Source: Blastochloris viridis
GTDB lineage: Bacteria; Pseudomonadota; Alphaproteobacteria; Rhizobiales; Xanthobacteraceae
Reading direction: 5' to 3'
Assembly: GCF_001402875.1 (NCBI RefSeq)
Contig: NZ_CP012946.1
Span: 2,210,001-2,274,000, forward strand
DNA length: 64,000 nucleotides
Shown here piece by piece: positions 28,182-37,912 of this stretch (positions are counted from its first letter, which is position 1; the number at the start of each line of letters is the position of its first letter). The notes below the pieces were generated by a model that was given only the letters and a program-made list of their open reading frames with translations, searched no databases and had not been told where the DNA came from. The translations under genes were made by a program, and so were the position numbers.

Positions 28182-28961
28182 TCAAAAAGCCGGAAGCTGA
28201 CCCGGCAACTTTTCCTTGATGAGTTGGCGGATGCTCTCATTCTGAAATGCGCGCACCAACTTGGGAACCCAGCTGGCATCCTTGTCGCGCTCGCGGACGG
28301 CGATGAAATTGTTGTAGGGATTGTTGATGGAGGATTCGATTGCAATGGAATCTCTGCCCGGAATCAATCCCGCCGGGAGCGCGTAGTTGGTGTTGATCAC
28401 CGCGGCATCCAGATCCTCGAGACTCCGCGGAAGTTGGGCTGCGTCGATCTCGCGAAATTGTAGTTTCTTAGGATTGTCGATGACGTCCAGCACGCTCGGC
28501 AAGAGGCCCACACCGTCCTTGATCTTGATCAGCTTCTCGGCCTGCAGGAGCAGGAGCGCCCGCCCCCCATTGGAGGGGTCATTCGGGATGCCGATCGAAG
28601 CCCCATCCCGGATCTCGCCGAGCGATTTCGCCCGAATGGAATAGAGCCCGATCGGAGAGACGATCGTCTCCGCAACGGGAACGATCTTGTAGCCCCTCAT
28701 CTTGATCTGGTTGTCGAGAAACGGCTTGTGCTGGAAGGCGTTGGCGTCGAGGTCCCCGGCATCGAGCGCGGCATTCGGCAGAAGATAGTCATTGAAGACC
28801 ACCACGGTCACATCGAGTCCGTCCTTGGCGGCGATCTCCTTGACCTTCGACCACACGATCTCGGCGTCACCGCCGGAAATCCCAACCTTGATCCTCTGAT
28901 CGGCAGAGGCCGGTGCCGCGAAGAGGGCAATTCCGAGAACAAGGGATAGCAGACGTTTCAT
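28182..28961 (-). CDS. MetQ/NlpA-family substrate-binding protein, non-lipoprotein, orphan
   Basis: 259-residue binding protein of the methionine-transporter family. The signal (residues 1-20, ending APASA) has no lipobox cysteine, so it is a soluble periplasmic protein rather than the usual lipoprotein. Family blocks present include IVWSKVKEIAAKDGLDV, DLDANAFQHKPFLDNQI, IGIPNDPSNGGRALLLLQ and AVINTNYALPAGL. No metN or metI gene is adjacent; the neighbours are a GlcD-like oxidase and an aminotransferase. It must either use a transporter encoded elsewhere or act alone. Ligand could be methionine or another compound. Confidence 0.9.
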   Translation of the reverse strand: MKRLLSLVLGIALFAAPASADQRIKVGISGGDAEIVWSKVKEIAAKDGLDVTVVVFNDYLLPNAALDAGDLDANAFQHKPFLDNQIKMRGYKIVPVAETIVSPIGLYSIRAKSLGEIRDGASIGIPNDPSNGGRALLLLQAEKLIKIKDGVGLLPSVLDVIDNPKKLQFREIDAAQLPRSLEDLDAAVINTNYALPAGLIPGRDSIAIESSINNPYNNFIAVRERDKDASWVPKLVRAFQNESIRQLIKEKLPGQLPAF

Positions 28962-29256
28962 TTCAAACGATCCTCAATGGCTCGAGATGACCACTTGGTC
29001 CTCCTCCGAGGGAGGCGCGGTTAGGACGGTTGATCGTCAGATCATAGAGACGCGTTCCTCGCGCGCAATGAAACGCCAAACCAAAGTTGCAGCTTGCTGC
29101 AAAAGAAACACGTGCTCGATGCTGCCACTTCAGCTACCGCGCTGACCCTCGCAAGCCGCCCGCTGCGGTGCCCCGGCAAGGCGCGCTCGTGGCCCCCGCC
29201 CCGCAGCAAGGGTCAAGATTGGACCCCAGCTCGACATAAATTTGCGAAGTCATCCG

Positions 29257-30696
29257 TTATATCAACACCTTGCCAGGGTTCATCAGGCCCTTGGGATCCA
29301 GGGCCATCTTGATCGCACGCATCAGCCCCAACTCGACCGAACTCTTGTAGCGACGAAGCTCGTCCGTCTTGATCTGGCCGATGCCGTGCTCGGCGGAAAA
29401 CGATCCAGCGAGTTCGGCGACACTGTCATAGACCATCCGATGGACCCGCTGCGCCGCGTCCGCGGTGCGCTGCTGCGGAGGCAGCAGCACATTGTAGTGG
29501 AGATTGCCATCGCCGAGATGGCCGTGCACGGCGATCAGCACGTCCGGCCATTGCTCCCGCAGCCGCGCCTCGGCATCGCTCAGGAATTTCGGAATCCGCG
29601 ACACGGTGATCGAAACGTCGTGGCCGATGGCGCCGCCTGCTCGACGCATGGCCTCGCCGAGACCGCCTTCGCGGACGGTCCACAGCTCGCGGGCCTGGGC
29701 GAGGCTCCTTGCGACGACGGCGTCGATGAGGTGGCCGGCCTGAAGGCCCTCGGCGAGGGTCGCCTCCAGCCGCTCAGCAACGTTCGCATCACCGGAGGCC
29801 TGCACCAGGACGTGCCAAGGCGCGGTGAAGCTCGCCGCTCCATATGGCAAGGGCATCTCGGGCAGGTGCCGTGCGACGAGCGCGAGGCTCGTGGCGGCGA
29901 TCAGCTCGAAGCTCGTCAGCAGTTCGCCGAGCCGTGCACGGGCGAGACCTAAGAACGCGAGCGCCGCCTCGATCGACGGCAGCGCCGCGAAGGCGGTCTC
30001 CTCCTGGCGGGGAAGCGGGAAGAGGCGCAGGCTCGCCGCCGTGATGATCCCGAGCGTACCTTCACTGCCGATGTAGAGGTCGCGCAAGTCGTAACCGGTG
30101 TTGTCCTTCCGCAGGTCCCTGAGCCCGTCCCAAATCTCGCCGTCCGCGGTCACCACCTCGATGCCGAGGGTGAGTTGACGGGCCGTTCCATAGCGCAGCA
30201 CCTGAACGCCGCCGGCGTTCGTCGCGAGGTTGCCGCCGATCGTGCAGGTGCCGCGCGAGGGCAGGCTCAAGGGGAACAGCCTGCCGGCTGCGCGCACCGC
30301 CTCATGCACCGTCTCCTGTCGGCAGCCCGCCTCGACGACGATGCTGTCGTTTTCGCGGTCGATGCTGCGTATGCGGTTCAGGCGCTGCAGCGACAGGACG
30401 AGCGCCCGCCCGCCGCCATCCGGCGTTGCACCGCCGCACAGGCCGGTGTTGCCGCCCTGCGGCACGATGGGAACGGAGTGTCGGGTGGCCAGACGGACGA
30501 CGTCCGCGACCTCGCCGGTTCTGCCCGGGCGCACACATGCAACAGCTCGGCCGCGGAGCATTCCGGTCTGGTCGGTAAGGAACGGAACGAGGTCTTCGCC
30601 GACAAGAACATGGCGCGCTCCGACAACACGGACGACCTCCTCGATCAACCCGTCGACCCGCCTCCGGTCCGCGGTGGCCGCTCCCGTCAAGGGCAT
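29257..30696 (-). CDS. FAD-linked oxidase, GlcD / D-lactate dehydrogenase type
   Basis: 479 residues from ATG 30696 (MPLTGAATADRRRVDG). N-terminal FAD_binding_4 domain with VPIVPQGGNTGLCGGATPD and SRGTCTIGGNLATNAGG, and C-terminal FAD-oxidase domain with HGHLGDGNLHYNV and the closing SAEHGIGQIKTDELRRYK, KMALDPKGLMNPGKVL. Family members oxidise 2-hydroxy acids such as D-2-hydroxyglutarate, D-lactate or glycolate. Divergent from an aminotransferase gene, with a possible operator between. A pathway in which an amino acid is transaminated and its hydroxy-acid form oxidised is conceivable, but is inference. Confidence 0.9.
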   Translation of the reverse strand: MPLTGAATADRRRVDGLIEEVVRVVGARHVLVGEDLVPFLTDQTGMLRGRAVACVRPGRTGEVADVVRLATRHSVPIVPQGGNTGLCGGATPDGGGRALVLSLQRLNRIRSIDRENDSIVVEAGCRQETVHEAVRAAGRLFPLSLPSRGTCTIGGNLATNAGGVQVLRYGTARQLTLGIEVVTADGEIWDGLRDLRKDNTGYDLRDLYIGSEGTLGIITAASLRLFPLPRQEETAFAALPSIEAALAFLGLARARLGELLTSFELIAATSLALVARHLPEMPLPYGAASFTAPWHVLVQASGDANVAERLEATLAEGLQAGHLIDAVVARSLAQARELWTVREGGLGEAMRRAGGAIGHDVSITVSRIPKFLSDAEARLREQWPDVLIAVHGHLGDGNLHYNVLLPPQQRTADAAQRVHRMVYDSVAELAGSFSAEHGIGQIKTDELRRYKSSVELGLMRAIKMALDPKGLMNPGKVLI

Positions 30697-30891
30697 GGCC
30701 GGCGTCCCCGATTGTCGATCGAGCCCGCCGCGGGCAAGGATGGCAGCGACTGAGCCATGATGTCTCTCTCCAAGGTTCGCCCAGTGCGGTCGACCGCGGT
30801 CGGCGGGCGGGGCTGGCGTTTTGCGTATTCCAGGGAAGGCAGCTCTCGCTGATCGCGTCGCCAAACCCCGCAGTTGCCTCGCGCTCATTTA

Positions 30892-30910
30892 GTCTACTAG
30901 CGTTATAGAC
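30892..30910. promoter_or_regulatory. Candidate operator, inverted repeat between divergent genes
   Basis: GTCTA (30892-30896) and TAGAC (30906-30910) separated by 9 bases, inside an AT-richer stretch between the oxidase and aminotransferase genes. Size and symmetry suit a GntR- or LysR-type site, but no regulator gene is adjacent. Confidence 0.3.
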
Positions 30911-30991
30911 AAACGCAATCGCATGCTTGTAGGAAGTAGCTGCAAGGCTGCGGCTTGCGCACCGCACGAGGCGGGTCGACCGCGCGCGATC

Positions 30992-32272
30992 ATGAGGGTG
31001 AATTCGGTGAGCGTCGTTACCAACAACGCCGACGGTGCCGTCCCGGCACCGGTCTTCGCGTCCCGCTATGTCGGTGGACTGCCAGCCGTTTCCCCGAGCC
31101 CACCGGTGGGGCCGCGGTTTTTGTTTGATGGCGGTCACAACGCGCCGGAGCTCGTGCCCTCCGACGCGCTGGCGCGGGCCGCCGACCATGCGATCCGTGC
31201 CCACGGCGCACTGCTGGCGCGGTATCAGCTCGGGCACGGACCGCTCGGGTTTCTCCCGCTGCGCCACGTGCTGGCCGACATTCTCGCGCGCTACCGCGAC
31301 ATCGCGACGAGCGCCGACAACGTTCTCGTGACCTCCGGCTCCGGCCAGGGCCTCGATCTCGTCAACGCCACGTTCGTTGCCCCCGGCGATACCGTGCTCG
31401 TCGAGGAGTTCACGTTCCACGGGGCGATCAGCCGGTTCCGCCGAGCCGAGGCGAAACTCGCCCGCGTCGCCGTCGACGAGCATGGCCTGCAGCCAGAAGC
31501 GCTGGCCCAGGTGCTGACGGACCTCGTAGCCCGCGGCGTGCAGCCGAAGTTTCTCTACACCATCCCGACTGTGCAGAACCCGACCGGCACGATCCTGTCG
31601 CCGGAGCGGCGACAAGCGGTGCTGGCGGTTGCCGACCAATTCGACTTGATGATCGTCGAAGACGATTGCTATGCCGATCTCAGATGGGGCGAGACGCGGA
31701 CTGCAGCACTCTATGCGCTACGCCCCGACCGCGTCGTTTATGTCGGCACGCTTTCGAAGACGCTCGCGCCGGCGCTCCGCGTCGGCTACGTCGTCTCGGG
31801 CGCGGACGTGCTGCAGCAGATCGCCCAGTCGAAGCGCGACGGGGGAACGGGGGCGCTCGACCAGATTGTCGCCGCGGAATACCTCGCGAGGGAATTCGAC
31901 GCCCATCTCGCGCGGCTGATTCCGGCCCTCGAACGCAAGATGCACGTCATGGCCGCGGCCGTACGCGAGGAGTTCGGCACCGCCGCCGAGTTCGTCGAGC
32001 CGGAGGGTGGCATCTTCATCTGGATTCGCCTGCCGGATGGAACGGATTCTCGGGCGTTTCAGACAGCGGCGACCGCCGCCGGCATCACATACAATCCCGG
32101 CAACGAATGGACAGCCGAGCCCGATGCCGGCAAAAGCCGCATCCGTCTTTGCTTTGCGTTCAACAGCGAGCAGGAGATCCGCGAGGGCGTTGCGCGGCTG
32201 GCGCAGCTGTGCTTCGAGGCGACGGGCGTACCTGCGCGCGGCGCCAATCTCGATCGTGCGAGCGTGAGGTGA
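30992..32272 (+). CDS. PLP-dependent aminotransferase, class I/II (2-aminoadipate/MocR-like catalytic type)
   Basis: 426 residues from ATG 30992 (MRVNSVSVVTN); a longer frame to 30923 is less likely. Fold-type I core: YQLGHGPLGFLPLRHVLA, LVTSGSGQGLDLVNATF, the TIPTVQNPTGTILS block, DDCYADLRW and the PLP-lysine motif GTLSKTLAPALRVGYV. The N-terminal helix-turn-helix of MocR regulators is absent, so this is a free enzyme similar to LysN/aromatic 2-aminoadipate aminotransferases. Divergent from the GlcD-like gene. Confidence 0.9.
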   Translation: MRVNSVSVVTNNADGAVPAPVFASRYVGGLPAVSPSPPVGPRFLFDGGHNAPELVPSDALARAADHAIRAHGALLARYQLGHGPLGFLPLRHVLADILARYRDIATSADNVLVTSGSGQGLDLVNATFVAPGDTVLVEEFTFHGAISRFRRAEAKLARVAVDEHGLQPEALAQVLTDLVARGVQPKFLYTIPTVQNPTGTILSPERRQAVLAVADQFDLMIVEDDCYADLRWGETRTAALYALRPDRVVYVGTLSKTLAPALRVGYVVSGADVLQQIAQSKRDGGTGALDQIVAAEYLAREFDAHLARLIPALERKMHVMAAAVREEFGTAAEFVEPEGGIFIWIRLPDGTDSRAFQTAATAAGITYNPGNEWTAEPDAGKSRIRLCFAFNSEQEIREGVARLAQLCFEATGVPARGANLDRASVR

Positions 32273-32366
32273 CCGCGACGCGCATCATGGTCATAAGGTT
32301 TCCGGCGGACCAGGCCGCAGAGCCGCATTCCAGACGCTGAGACACCTTTTTCGGATGAACCTCGAC

Positions 32367-32457
32367 TCGTCATGCCCGCATGTGTTGCGGGCATCCACGT
32401 CTTAAACGCGTTTGAAATCAAAGACGTGGATGGCCGGGACAAGCCCAGCCATGACGA
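32367..32457. repeat. Long palindromic intergenic repeat (REP-like)
   Basis: About 91 bases with outer arms TCGTCATG / CATGACGA and inner arms ATCCACGTCTT / AAGACGTGGAT, with GC-rich CCCGG/CCGGG segments between. Sequences of this form (coding for nothing, ending in C-C-A-T-G-A-C-G) are scattered through Bradyrhizobium and Rhodopseudomonas genomes. It lies between two 3' ends of opposite strands, so it may also stop transcription. Confidence 0.7.
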
Positions 32458-32517
32458 TGGCTGTTTATCGCCGAGGGCCGCGCGTATCATCGGAAATCGC
32501 ATCACGTGCTGCTTCGA

Positions 32518-33959
32518 TCAATCGGCAGGGACGACCGGCCGGGGGCGAGATTGCACCACGTGGGCGACGCCGGCGACACCTGACGGGATCGACGCCAGCA
32601 GCGACCTTGTATAGGGCTGCCGGGGATTGTCGAAGATGTCGGCGACGGTCCCGTGTTCGACAATGCGCCCGCGGTGCATCACCGAGATGGTGTGGGCGAG
32701 TTGGCGCACCAAGGCCAGGTCGTGGGAGACGAACACATAGGTCAGGCCCAACTCGGCCTGCAGCGAGAGCAGCGCCTCGATGATGTCGGCCTGGACGGTC
32801 ACGTCGAGCGCAGAGGTGGGCTCGTCGAGCACGATCACGTCCGGCTTGAGAACCAGTGACCGGGCGATGGCGACGCGCTGGCGCTGGCCGCCAGACAGCG
32901 CTGCCGGCTTGCGGGAGAGCAGGTGCTCGCCGAGCCCAACGTTGGCCAGCGCCTCGCAAACTCGATCGGTCCGCTCCTTGCGGGTTCCGATCTTGAACCG
33001 ATCGAGCGGCTCGCGCACCAACTGCTCGACCGTCCAGGTCGGATCGAGCGAGGTGAACGGGTTCTGGTAGACGAGTTGAAGCTGGCGCCAGGCCGCGCGC
33101 AGCGAACCCTGCGCGCGACCGGTGAGCGGATTGCCGGCGACCGTAATGTTGCCCCTGTCGGGTTCTTCCAATCCGAGCAGCAGCCGGATCGTCGTGGTCT
33201 TGCCCGAGCCTGACTCGCCGACCAGCGCGTGCGTGGTGCCGGCCGGGACGGTGAACGACACGTCGTCGACGGCCGTCAGCGCCTTGCCGTCGACCGTGAA
33301 GGTCTTGGTGACGGCGCTGACCTCGATCTTCGGTGCCGCGCCGGCGCGGGTTTGGAGGTGACGAAAACCGGGGTCGCGCCGTTCGGCGTAGCGGTCGGGG
33401 TTGAGGGCCGGGACGTCGGCGTACAGCTTCTTTGAATATGCCGACGCCGGCGACGAGAAGACAGAAGCGGTGCGGCCGGCCTCCTGGATGACGCCGTCCT
33501 TGAGCACCACCAGCAAGTCCGCCCGCTCGGCGGCGATAGCCAGGTCGTGGGTGATGAGGAGCAGGCTGATATCCAATTCGTGCTGCAATCGCGACAGCAG
33601 GTCGAGAATCCGCTTCTGGATCGTGACGTCGAGCGAGGATGTCGGCTCGTCCGCGACCAGCAGCAGCGGCCTTGGCAGCACTGCCAGGCCGATCAGCACA
33701 CGCTGCAGCATGCCGCCGGACAGTTGGTGCGGGTAGGAGTCATAGGCACGCCTGGGATTGTCGAGCCCGACCTGGGCGAACGTCTCCAAGACCAGTTCCT
33801 GGCGAACCGCCTTGTCGGGCTCATCGAGCAGCGCGGCCGCCTCCATCGCTTGCGCGCCGATCGTCCGCACCGGGTTGAGCGAGTTGCCGGGGTCCTGCGG
33901 AACGAACCCGATGGCCCGTCCCCGCAGCGGCCGAAACCGACGCTCGGACAGCCCCAGCA
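32518..33959 (-). pseudogene. Tandem oligopeptide/nickel-type ABC ATPase (DppD-DppF fusion), 5' end removed by IS21
   Basis: About 480 codons of a double-ATPase protein. The first domain starts abruptly at LGLSERRFRPLRGR and lacks its Walker A, though its signature LSGGMLQRVLIGLAVL and Walker B remain. The second domain is complete: [48 protein letters not shown]. The coding sequence runs exactly into the left end of the IS21 element at 33960. The missing first 80 or so codons, and the permease genes expected upstream, are not found beyond the element. A chance ATG at the junction could still start a shortened product, but it would be unable to bind ATP in domain one. Confidence 0.85.
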
Positions 33960-34069
33960 TGTGATTAGGCGTGGAATAAGGCCCCCGTTTTCGGGGTGAT
34001 CGGCGTCCAAACGGGACCCCCGTGTTTTGGGGTTCACTGTGCCTCCGGTTGGCTCGGAGGCGTTTTGGG

Positions 34070-35569
34070 ATGCTGGTTGTGGAGACGACTGCCAAGATCC
34101 GCCGTGCGCACTTTGTTCAGGGCAAGCCGATCAAGGCGATCTGCCGGGATCTGGGCGTGTCTCGCAAGGTGGTGCGCAAGGTCATCCGCTCCGGCGCAAC
34201 GTCTTTCGAGTACGACCGGTCCGTTCAGCCGATGCCGAAGATCGGGCCGTTCAAGGCCGTGCTGGACGACCTGCTGGCAGCAAACGACGCCAAGCCGTCA
34301 CGCGAGCGCCTGACGCTGATCCGGGTGTTCGAGGAGCTTCGCTGCCGTGGCTATGAGGGCGGCTATGACGCCGTCCGTCGATATGCCGGCGCCTGGAAGC
34401 AGGAGCGCGTCGCCAGCGTGGCGGCAGCCTTTGTGCCGCTGTCGTTCGCGCCGGGCGAAGCCTATCAGTTCGACTGGAGCCACGAGATCGTGCTGATCAA
34501 CGGCACGACGACGACGGTGAAGGTGGCGCATGTTCGGCTCTGCCACAGCCGGATGCTGTTCGTGCGGGCCTATCCGCGCGAGACGCAGGAGATGGTATTC
34601 GACGCCCATGATCGGGCGTTCGCCTTCTTCAAGGGGACGTGCACTCGCGGCATCTACGACAACATGAGGACCGCGGTCGACACGATCTTCGTCGGCAAGG
34701 AGCGCGCCTATAACCGCCGCTTCCTGCAGATGTGCGGCCATTATCTGGTTGATCCCGTTGCCTGTACGCCTGCGTCGGGCTGGGAGAAGGGCCAGGTCGA
34801 GAACCAGGTCGGCCTGGTCCGCGAACGGTTCTTCACGCCGCGCGTCCGGGTGAAGAGCCTAGCCGAACTGAACGACTGGCTTACGGATCAGTGCGTCGCC
34901 CACGCCAAGGCGCACCGCCATCCCGAGTTCTGCGAGCGCACCGTGTGGGAGGCGTTCGAGGCCGAGCGCCCGAGCCTGGTTCCCTATGCCGGGCGCTTCG
35001 ACGGCTTCCACGCCGTTCCGGCATCGGTGTCCAAGACCTGCCTGGTGCGGTTCGACAACAACAGGTACTCCGTGATGGCGAGCGCCGTCGGCCGCCCGGC
35101 CGAGGTCCGCGCCTATGCCGACCGCATTGAGCTGCGCCAGGACGGCCGCGTCGTCGGCACGCATCCGCGCTGCTTCGGCCGCGATCAGACCGTCTACGAC
35201 CCTTGGCACTACGTCCCTGTTCTGGCCCGTAAACCCGGCGCCCTGCGCAACGGCGCACCGTTCAAGGACTGGGTGTTGCCGGTCGCGCTTGAGCGGATCC
35301 GCCGCAAGCTCGCCGGATCGAATGACGGCGATCGGCAGATGGTGAGCATCCTCACCGCCGTGCTGAGCGATGGGCTCGTCGCGGTCGAGGCGGCATGTGC
35401 CGAGGCGCTACGCGAGGGCGTCCACTCCGCCGATATCGTCCTGAACATCCTTGCCCGGCGCCGCGCGCACGCGGCACCGATCACGATCCTGACCCCGGAC
35501 GCCCTGCGACTGCGCCATGCCCCCGTTGCCGATTGTGCCCGCTACGACAGCCTGAGGAGGGCTCTGTGA
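34070..35569 (+). CDS. istA: IS21 transposase IstA
   Basis: 499 residues from ATG 34070 ([15 protein letters not shown]). An N-terminal helix-turn-helix ([20 protein letters not shown], residues about 17-36), an rve integrase core with the first Asp in YQFDWSHE, and the final Glu in [16 protein letters not shown] are present. A GTG at 34022 would add 16 residues, but these lie in the terminal repeat zone. Intact; TGA overlaps the istB ATG by one base. Confidence 0.95.
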   Translation: MLVVETTAKIRRAHFVQGKPIKAICRDLGVSRKVVRKVIRSGATSFEYDRSVQPMPKIGPFKAVLDDLLAANDAKPSRERLTLIRVFEELRCRGYEGGYDAVRRYAGAWKQERVASVAAAFVPLSFAPGEAYQFDWSHEIVLINGTTTTVKVAHVRLCHSRMLFVRAYPRETQEMVFDAHDRAFAFFKGTCTRGIYDNMRTAVDTIFVGKERAYNRRFLQMCGHYLVDPVACTPASGWEKGQVENQVGLVRERFFTPRVRVKSLAELNDWLTDQCVAHAKAHRHPEFCERTVWEAFEAERPSLVPYAGRFDGFHAVPASVSKTCLVRFDNNRYSVMASAVGRPAEVRAYADRIELRQDGRVVGTHPRCFGRDQTVYDPWHYVPVLARKPGALRNGAPFKDWVLPVALERIRRKLAGSNDGDRQMVSILTAVLSDGLVAVEAACAEALREGVHSADIVLNILARRRAHAAPITILTPDALRLRHAPVADCARYDSLRRAL

Positions 35570-36297
35570 TGGAACGCTCCGAGATCCTGGCCACCATGGC
35601 CGACCTGAAGCTCTACGGCATGAAGGCCGCCTACGATGAGATCATCACCACGGCGATCAAGCGGACGCATGAGCCGCAGCGCGTGGTCGGCGATCTTCTC
35701 GCCGCCGAGATCGCCGAGAAGCAGGCCCGTTCGATCAAGTACCAGATCACGCTGGCCAAACTGCCACTGGCCAAGGACATCGGCGACTTCACCTTCGACG
35801 CGACGCCGATCAACGAGACCTTGGTCCGCGACCTCGCCGGCGGCGGCTTCCTTGCCCACCAGCGCAACGTCGTCCTGGTTGGCGGCACGGGAACAGGCAA
35901 GACCCATCTGGCCATCGCCGTCGCGCGGGCCTGCATCCGTGATGGCGCCCGCGGCCGGTTCTTCAACGTCGTCGACCTGGTGAACCGCCTGGAGACGGAG
36001 GCGCGCGCCGGTCGTGCCGGGCGCATGGCGGACTACCTGTCCCGGCTCGACTTCATCGTGCTCGACGAACTCGGCTACCTGCCGTTCGCCCAGTCCGGCG
36101 GACAACTGCTGTTCCACCTGATCAGCCGGCTGTACGAACGGACCTCGATCCTGGTCACCACCAACCTTGCCTTCGGTGAATCGCCGAGCGTGTTCGGCGA
36201 CGCCAAGATGACCACGGCGCTGCTCGATCGCCTGACGCATCACTGCGACATCATCGAGACAGGCAACGAGAGCTGGCGCTTCAAGAACCGCGTCTGA
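35569..36297 (+). CDS. istB: IS21 ATPase helper IstB
   Basis: 242-residue AAA+ ATPase related to DnaC, which loads onto target DNA and directs IstA. ATG 35569 is preceded by GAGGAGG and overlaps the istA stop (TGATG). Walker [16 protein letters not shown], Walker [13 protein letters not shown], and the C-terminal arginine-finger region ending [12 protein letters not shown] are intact. Confidence 0.95.
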   Translation: MERSEILATMADLKLYGMKAAYDEIITTAIKRTHEPQRVVGDLLAAEIAEKQARSIKYQITLAKLPLAKDIGDFTFDATPINETLVRDLAGGGFLAHQRNVVLVGGTGTGKTHLAIAVARACIRDGARGRFFNVVDLVNRLETEARAGRAGRMADYLSRLDFIVLDELGYLPFAQSGGQLLFHLISRLYERTSILVTTNLAFGESPSVFGDAKMTTALLDRLTHHCDIIETGNESWRFKNRV

Positions 36298-36431
36298 ACA
36301 GGCCGCGATCGCCGTTGGGTGCCGACGCTCCGCCCCCGGCTCCGCGCCGTCACCCAACGGCGCATCCTGCGCGAGCCAAAGGGGTCCCTATTGGATGCCG
36401 ATCCGGGGTCCCATTCCGACGCTGATTGACA

Positions 36432-36899
36432 GTCTGCCTCCGAAACGGCCTCCTACAGCTCGGCCCCAATCTCCTCCCAACCTGGCCGGAAAGTGGCCTC
36501 GCCTGGCCGGCGAAAGATGCCGCCCGCGAGGTCGGATGCGCCAAAGCCAATGAAGCGGATCAACTGTGCCTGCTCATCAGCGGTCGCCGGACGCTGGGCG
36601 GCTTCGAGGTCCGCGGCGAGGCGGATGGCGGCGACGTTGTCGCGGGCTCGCGCCTTCCAGCCCCGGTGAAGTCCGCGGTCGCCCTCAAGATGAAAATTTC
36701 TGCCGTGCGCAACCGCTGGCTTTGCGCGGGGCGTCGCCGCGCGCGCCAGCATGGCCGGCGCCGTTATGGTCGGATCGCACTCGCCATCATCGGCGTCGGT
36801 GGCAAAACCGCCGGCAACCGCGGTGGCGTCGAGACCGAGGCCGGATGAGAGAGCAGTGCCACCGAACAGATCGAGGGTGAAGGGATCGGTCTTCGCCAT
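36432..36899 (-). pseudogene. N-terminal fragment of a large plasmid-type helicase/DNA methylase-like protein
   Basis: 148 codons from ATG 36899. The block ADEQAQLIRFIGFGASDLAG followed by IFRRPGEATFRPGWEEIG matches the N-terminus of very large helicase/methyltransferase proteins carried by rhizobial plasmids and integrative elements. A TAG at 36453-36455 stops the frame; beyond it the same frame continues EAVSEAD to the IS21 edge, so TAG probably replaced GAG. The rest of the gene (well over 1,000 codons in such proteins) is missing at the element. A dead gene by both nonsense mutation and truncation. Confidence 0.65.
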
Positions 36900-37163
36900 C
36901 GTGTTGGTCTCCTGGCGTAAAGGCGCGCGCCATCGGCCCGCAGGCCAAGCCGGCGGGCCGAAGGTTGCGGGCGTGTTGGGGAAGGCGGCGGTGCCGCCGA
37001 AGGAATCAGCGCGGGATCGAGGGCGGCGACAGGGATGTGGCGCCCGTCATGATCGTCACGTGCGTGGCCGGCAGCGACGCGGCAACGCACGTCTCGTTCG
37101 CGGTTGCATCGACGTGGACAACATCGCCACCGCCGAAATGCGAGCGTCTCGTCGCGTCCTCGC

Positions 37164-37772
37164 TCAGGCCACCTGCCGCGCGGCGAGATCGCGCAAGTTC
37201 ACCGGCAGCTTCGCCGAGATCTCGACATCCGTGAGCTGGTCGAGGATCTTTCGCGTGGCGCCGGGGCGCCGGCCATAGCAAAGAACGAAACGCTCGCCGC
37301 GCAGAGGCTCGGCGAAGTCCTCGCAGGCATAGCCGCGATAGTCATCGTGGGTGATGCTCCATATATGCTCAAGGCACTCTTCGCGCGTCATCGCCTTCAG
37401 CGGCCGTGATTCCCGCACCATGATCGCCTCACGCGTGCGCTCGCACGACGTCCTGTCGGCAAGATCGCAATAAGCGTGAAACTGCCTAACGCAACCGTCG
37501 ATCGTCAGCGTGAAGAAGACGCTGGTGATAGAGCCGGTCAGGAACTCGCACAGTGCGAACATGTCGCTCCGGATCCACAGAGGCGGCAGGATGTCGAGCA
37601 TATAGGTGCATTCGCCCTTGCCGATCTCGAACCATTCGCCGTGGTAGAGGGTGCTGTCATCGGCCTGCCACCGGTTCGGGCGCTGTGCGTGACGGTCGAA
37701 CAGCCGGAACATCTGCCGGCGGTCGGCGACGCCCTGATAGACTTTACGGATCGGATTGGTGGAGAGGTTCAT
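37164..37772 (-). CDS. DUF1419-family plasmid-type protein
   Basis: 202 residues starting MNLSTNPIRKVYQGVADR. The block MFRLFDRHAQRPNRWQADD and the following GEWFEIGKGE, YMLDILPPLWIR and MFALCEFLTGSITSVFFTL segments are those of DUF1419 proteins, found almost only on plasmids and genomic islands of rhizobia and relatives. Function unknown. The gene appears intact. Its neighbours on the same strand are other plasmid-type genes, which marks this stretch as acquired DNA. The 264 bases between it and the helicase fragment hold no clear gene. Confidence 0.8.
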   Translation of the reverse strand: MNLSTNPIRKVYQGVADRRQMFRLFDRHAQRPNRWQADDSTLYHGEWFEIGKGECTYMLDILPPLWIRSDMFALCEFLTGSITSVFFTLTIDGCVRQFHAYCDLADRTSCERTREAIMVRESRPLKAMTREECLEHIWSITHDDYRGYACEDFAEPLRGERFVLCYGRRPGATRKILDQLTDVEISAKLPVNLRDLAARQVA

Positions 37773-37912
37773 GGCGAGCTCCTTCGGCCTCGTCGGGCGG
37801 GAGCGCGGCGCATCCCCTCGATGTCGCCATCATCTTCACCCCGTCCTGACCCCTCCCCCGCGGCCGCATCGAAGTCCCGGCGGGTCAAGGGCCGGCGCAG
37901 CCGGGCGAAGCG

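Larger units (their letters stand above)
33960..36431. mobile_element. IS21-family insertion sequence
   Basis: About 2.47 kb. Both ends begin TGT inward: TGTGATTAGGCGTGGAAT at 33960 and TGTCAATCAGCGTCGGAAT on the complement from 36431. Inside each end a repeat ATCGGCRTCCAANNGGGACCCC-like block recurs (about 33999 and the complement near 36380), as is usual for IS21 multiple transposase-binding sites. The istA-istB genes are intact. The bases flanking the two ends do not form a target duplication, and the genes on each side are unrelated fragments, which suggests recombination between two copies or a deletion adjacent to the element. Confidence 0.85.

Noticed and set aside
28962..29256. SAM-type riboswitch upstream of the MetQ-like gene
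   Set aside because: No arrangement of stems or conserved bases matched a known SAM riboswitch; only short stems are present.
37006..37281. Small minus-strand frame between the helicase fragment and DUF1419 gene
   Set aside because: Largely overlaps the DUF1419 coding end and has no recognisable domain or ribosome-binding site.
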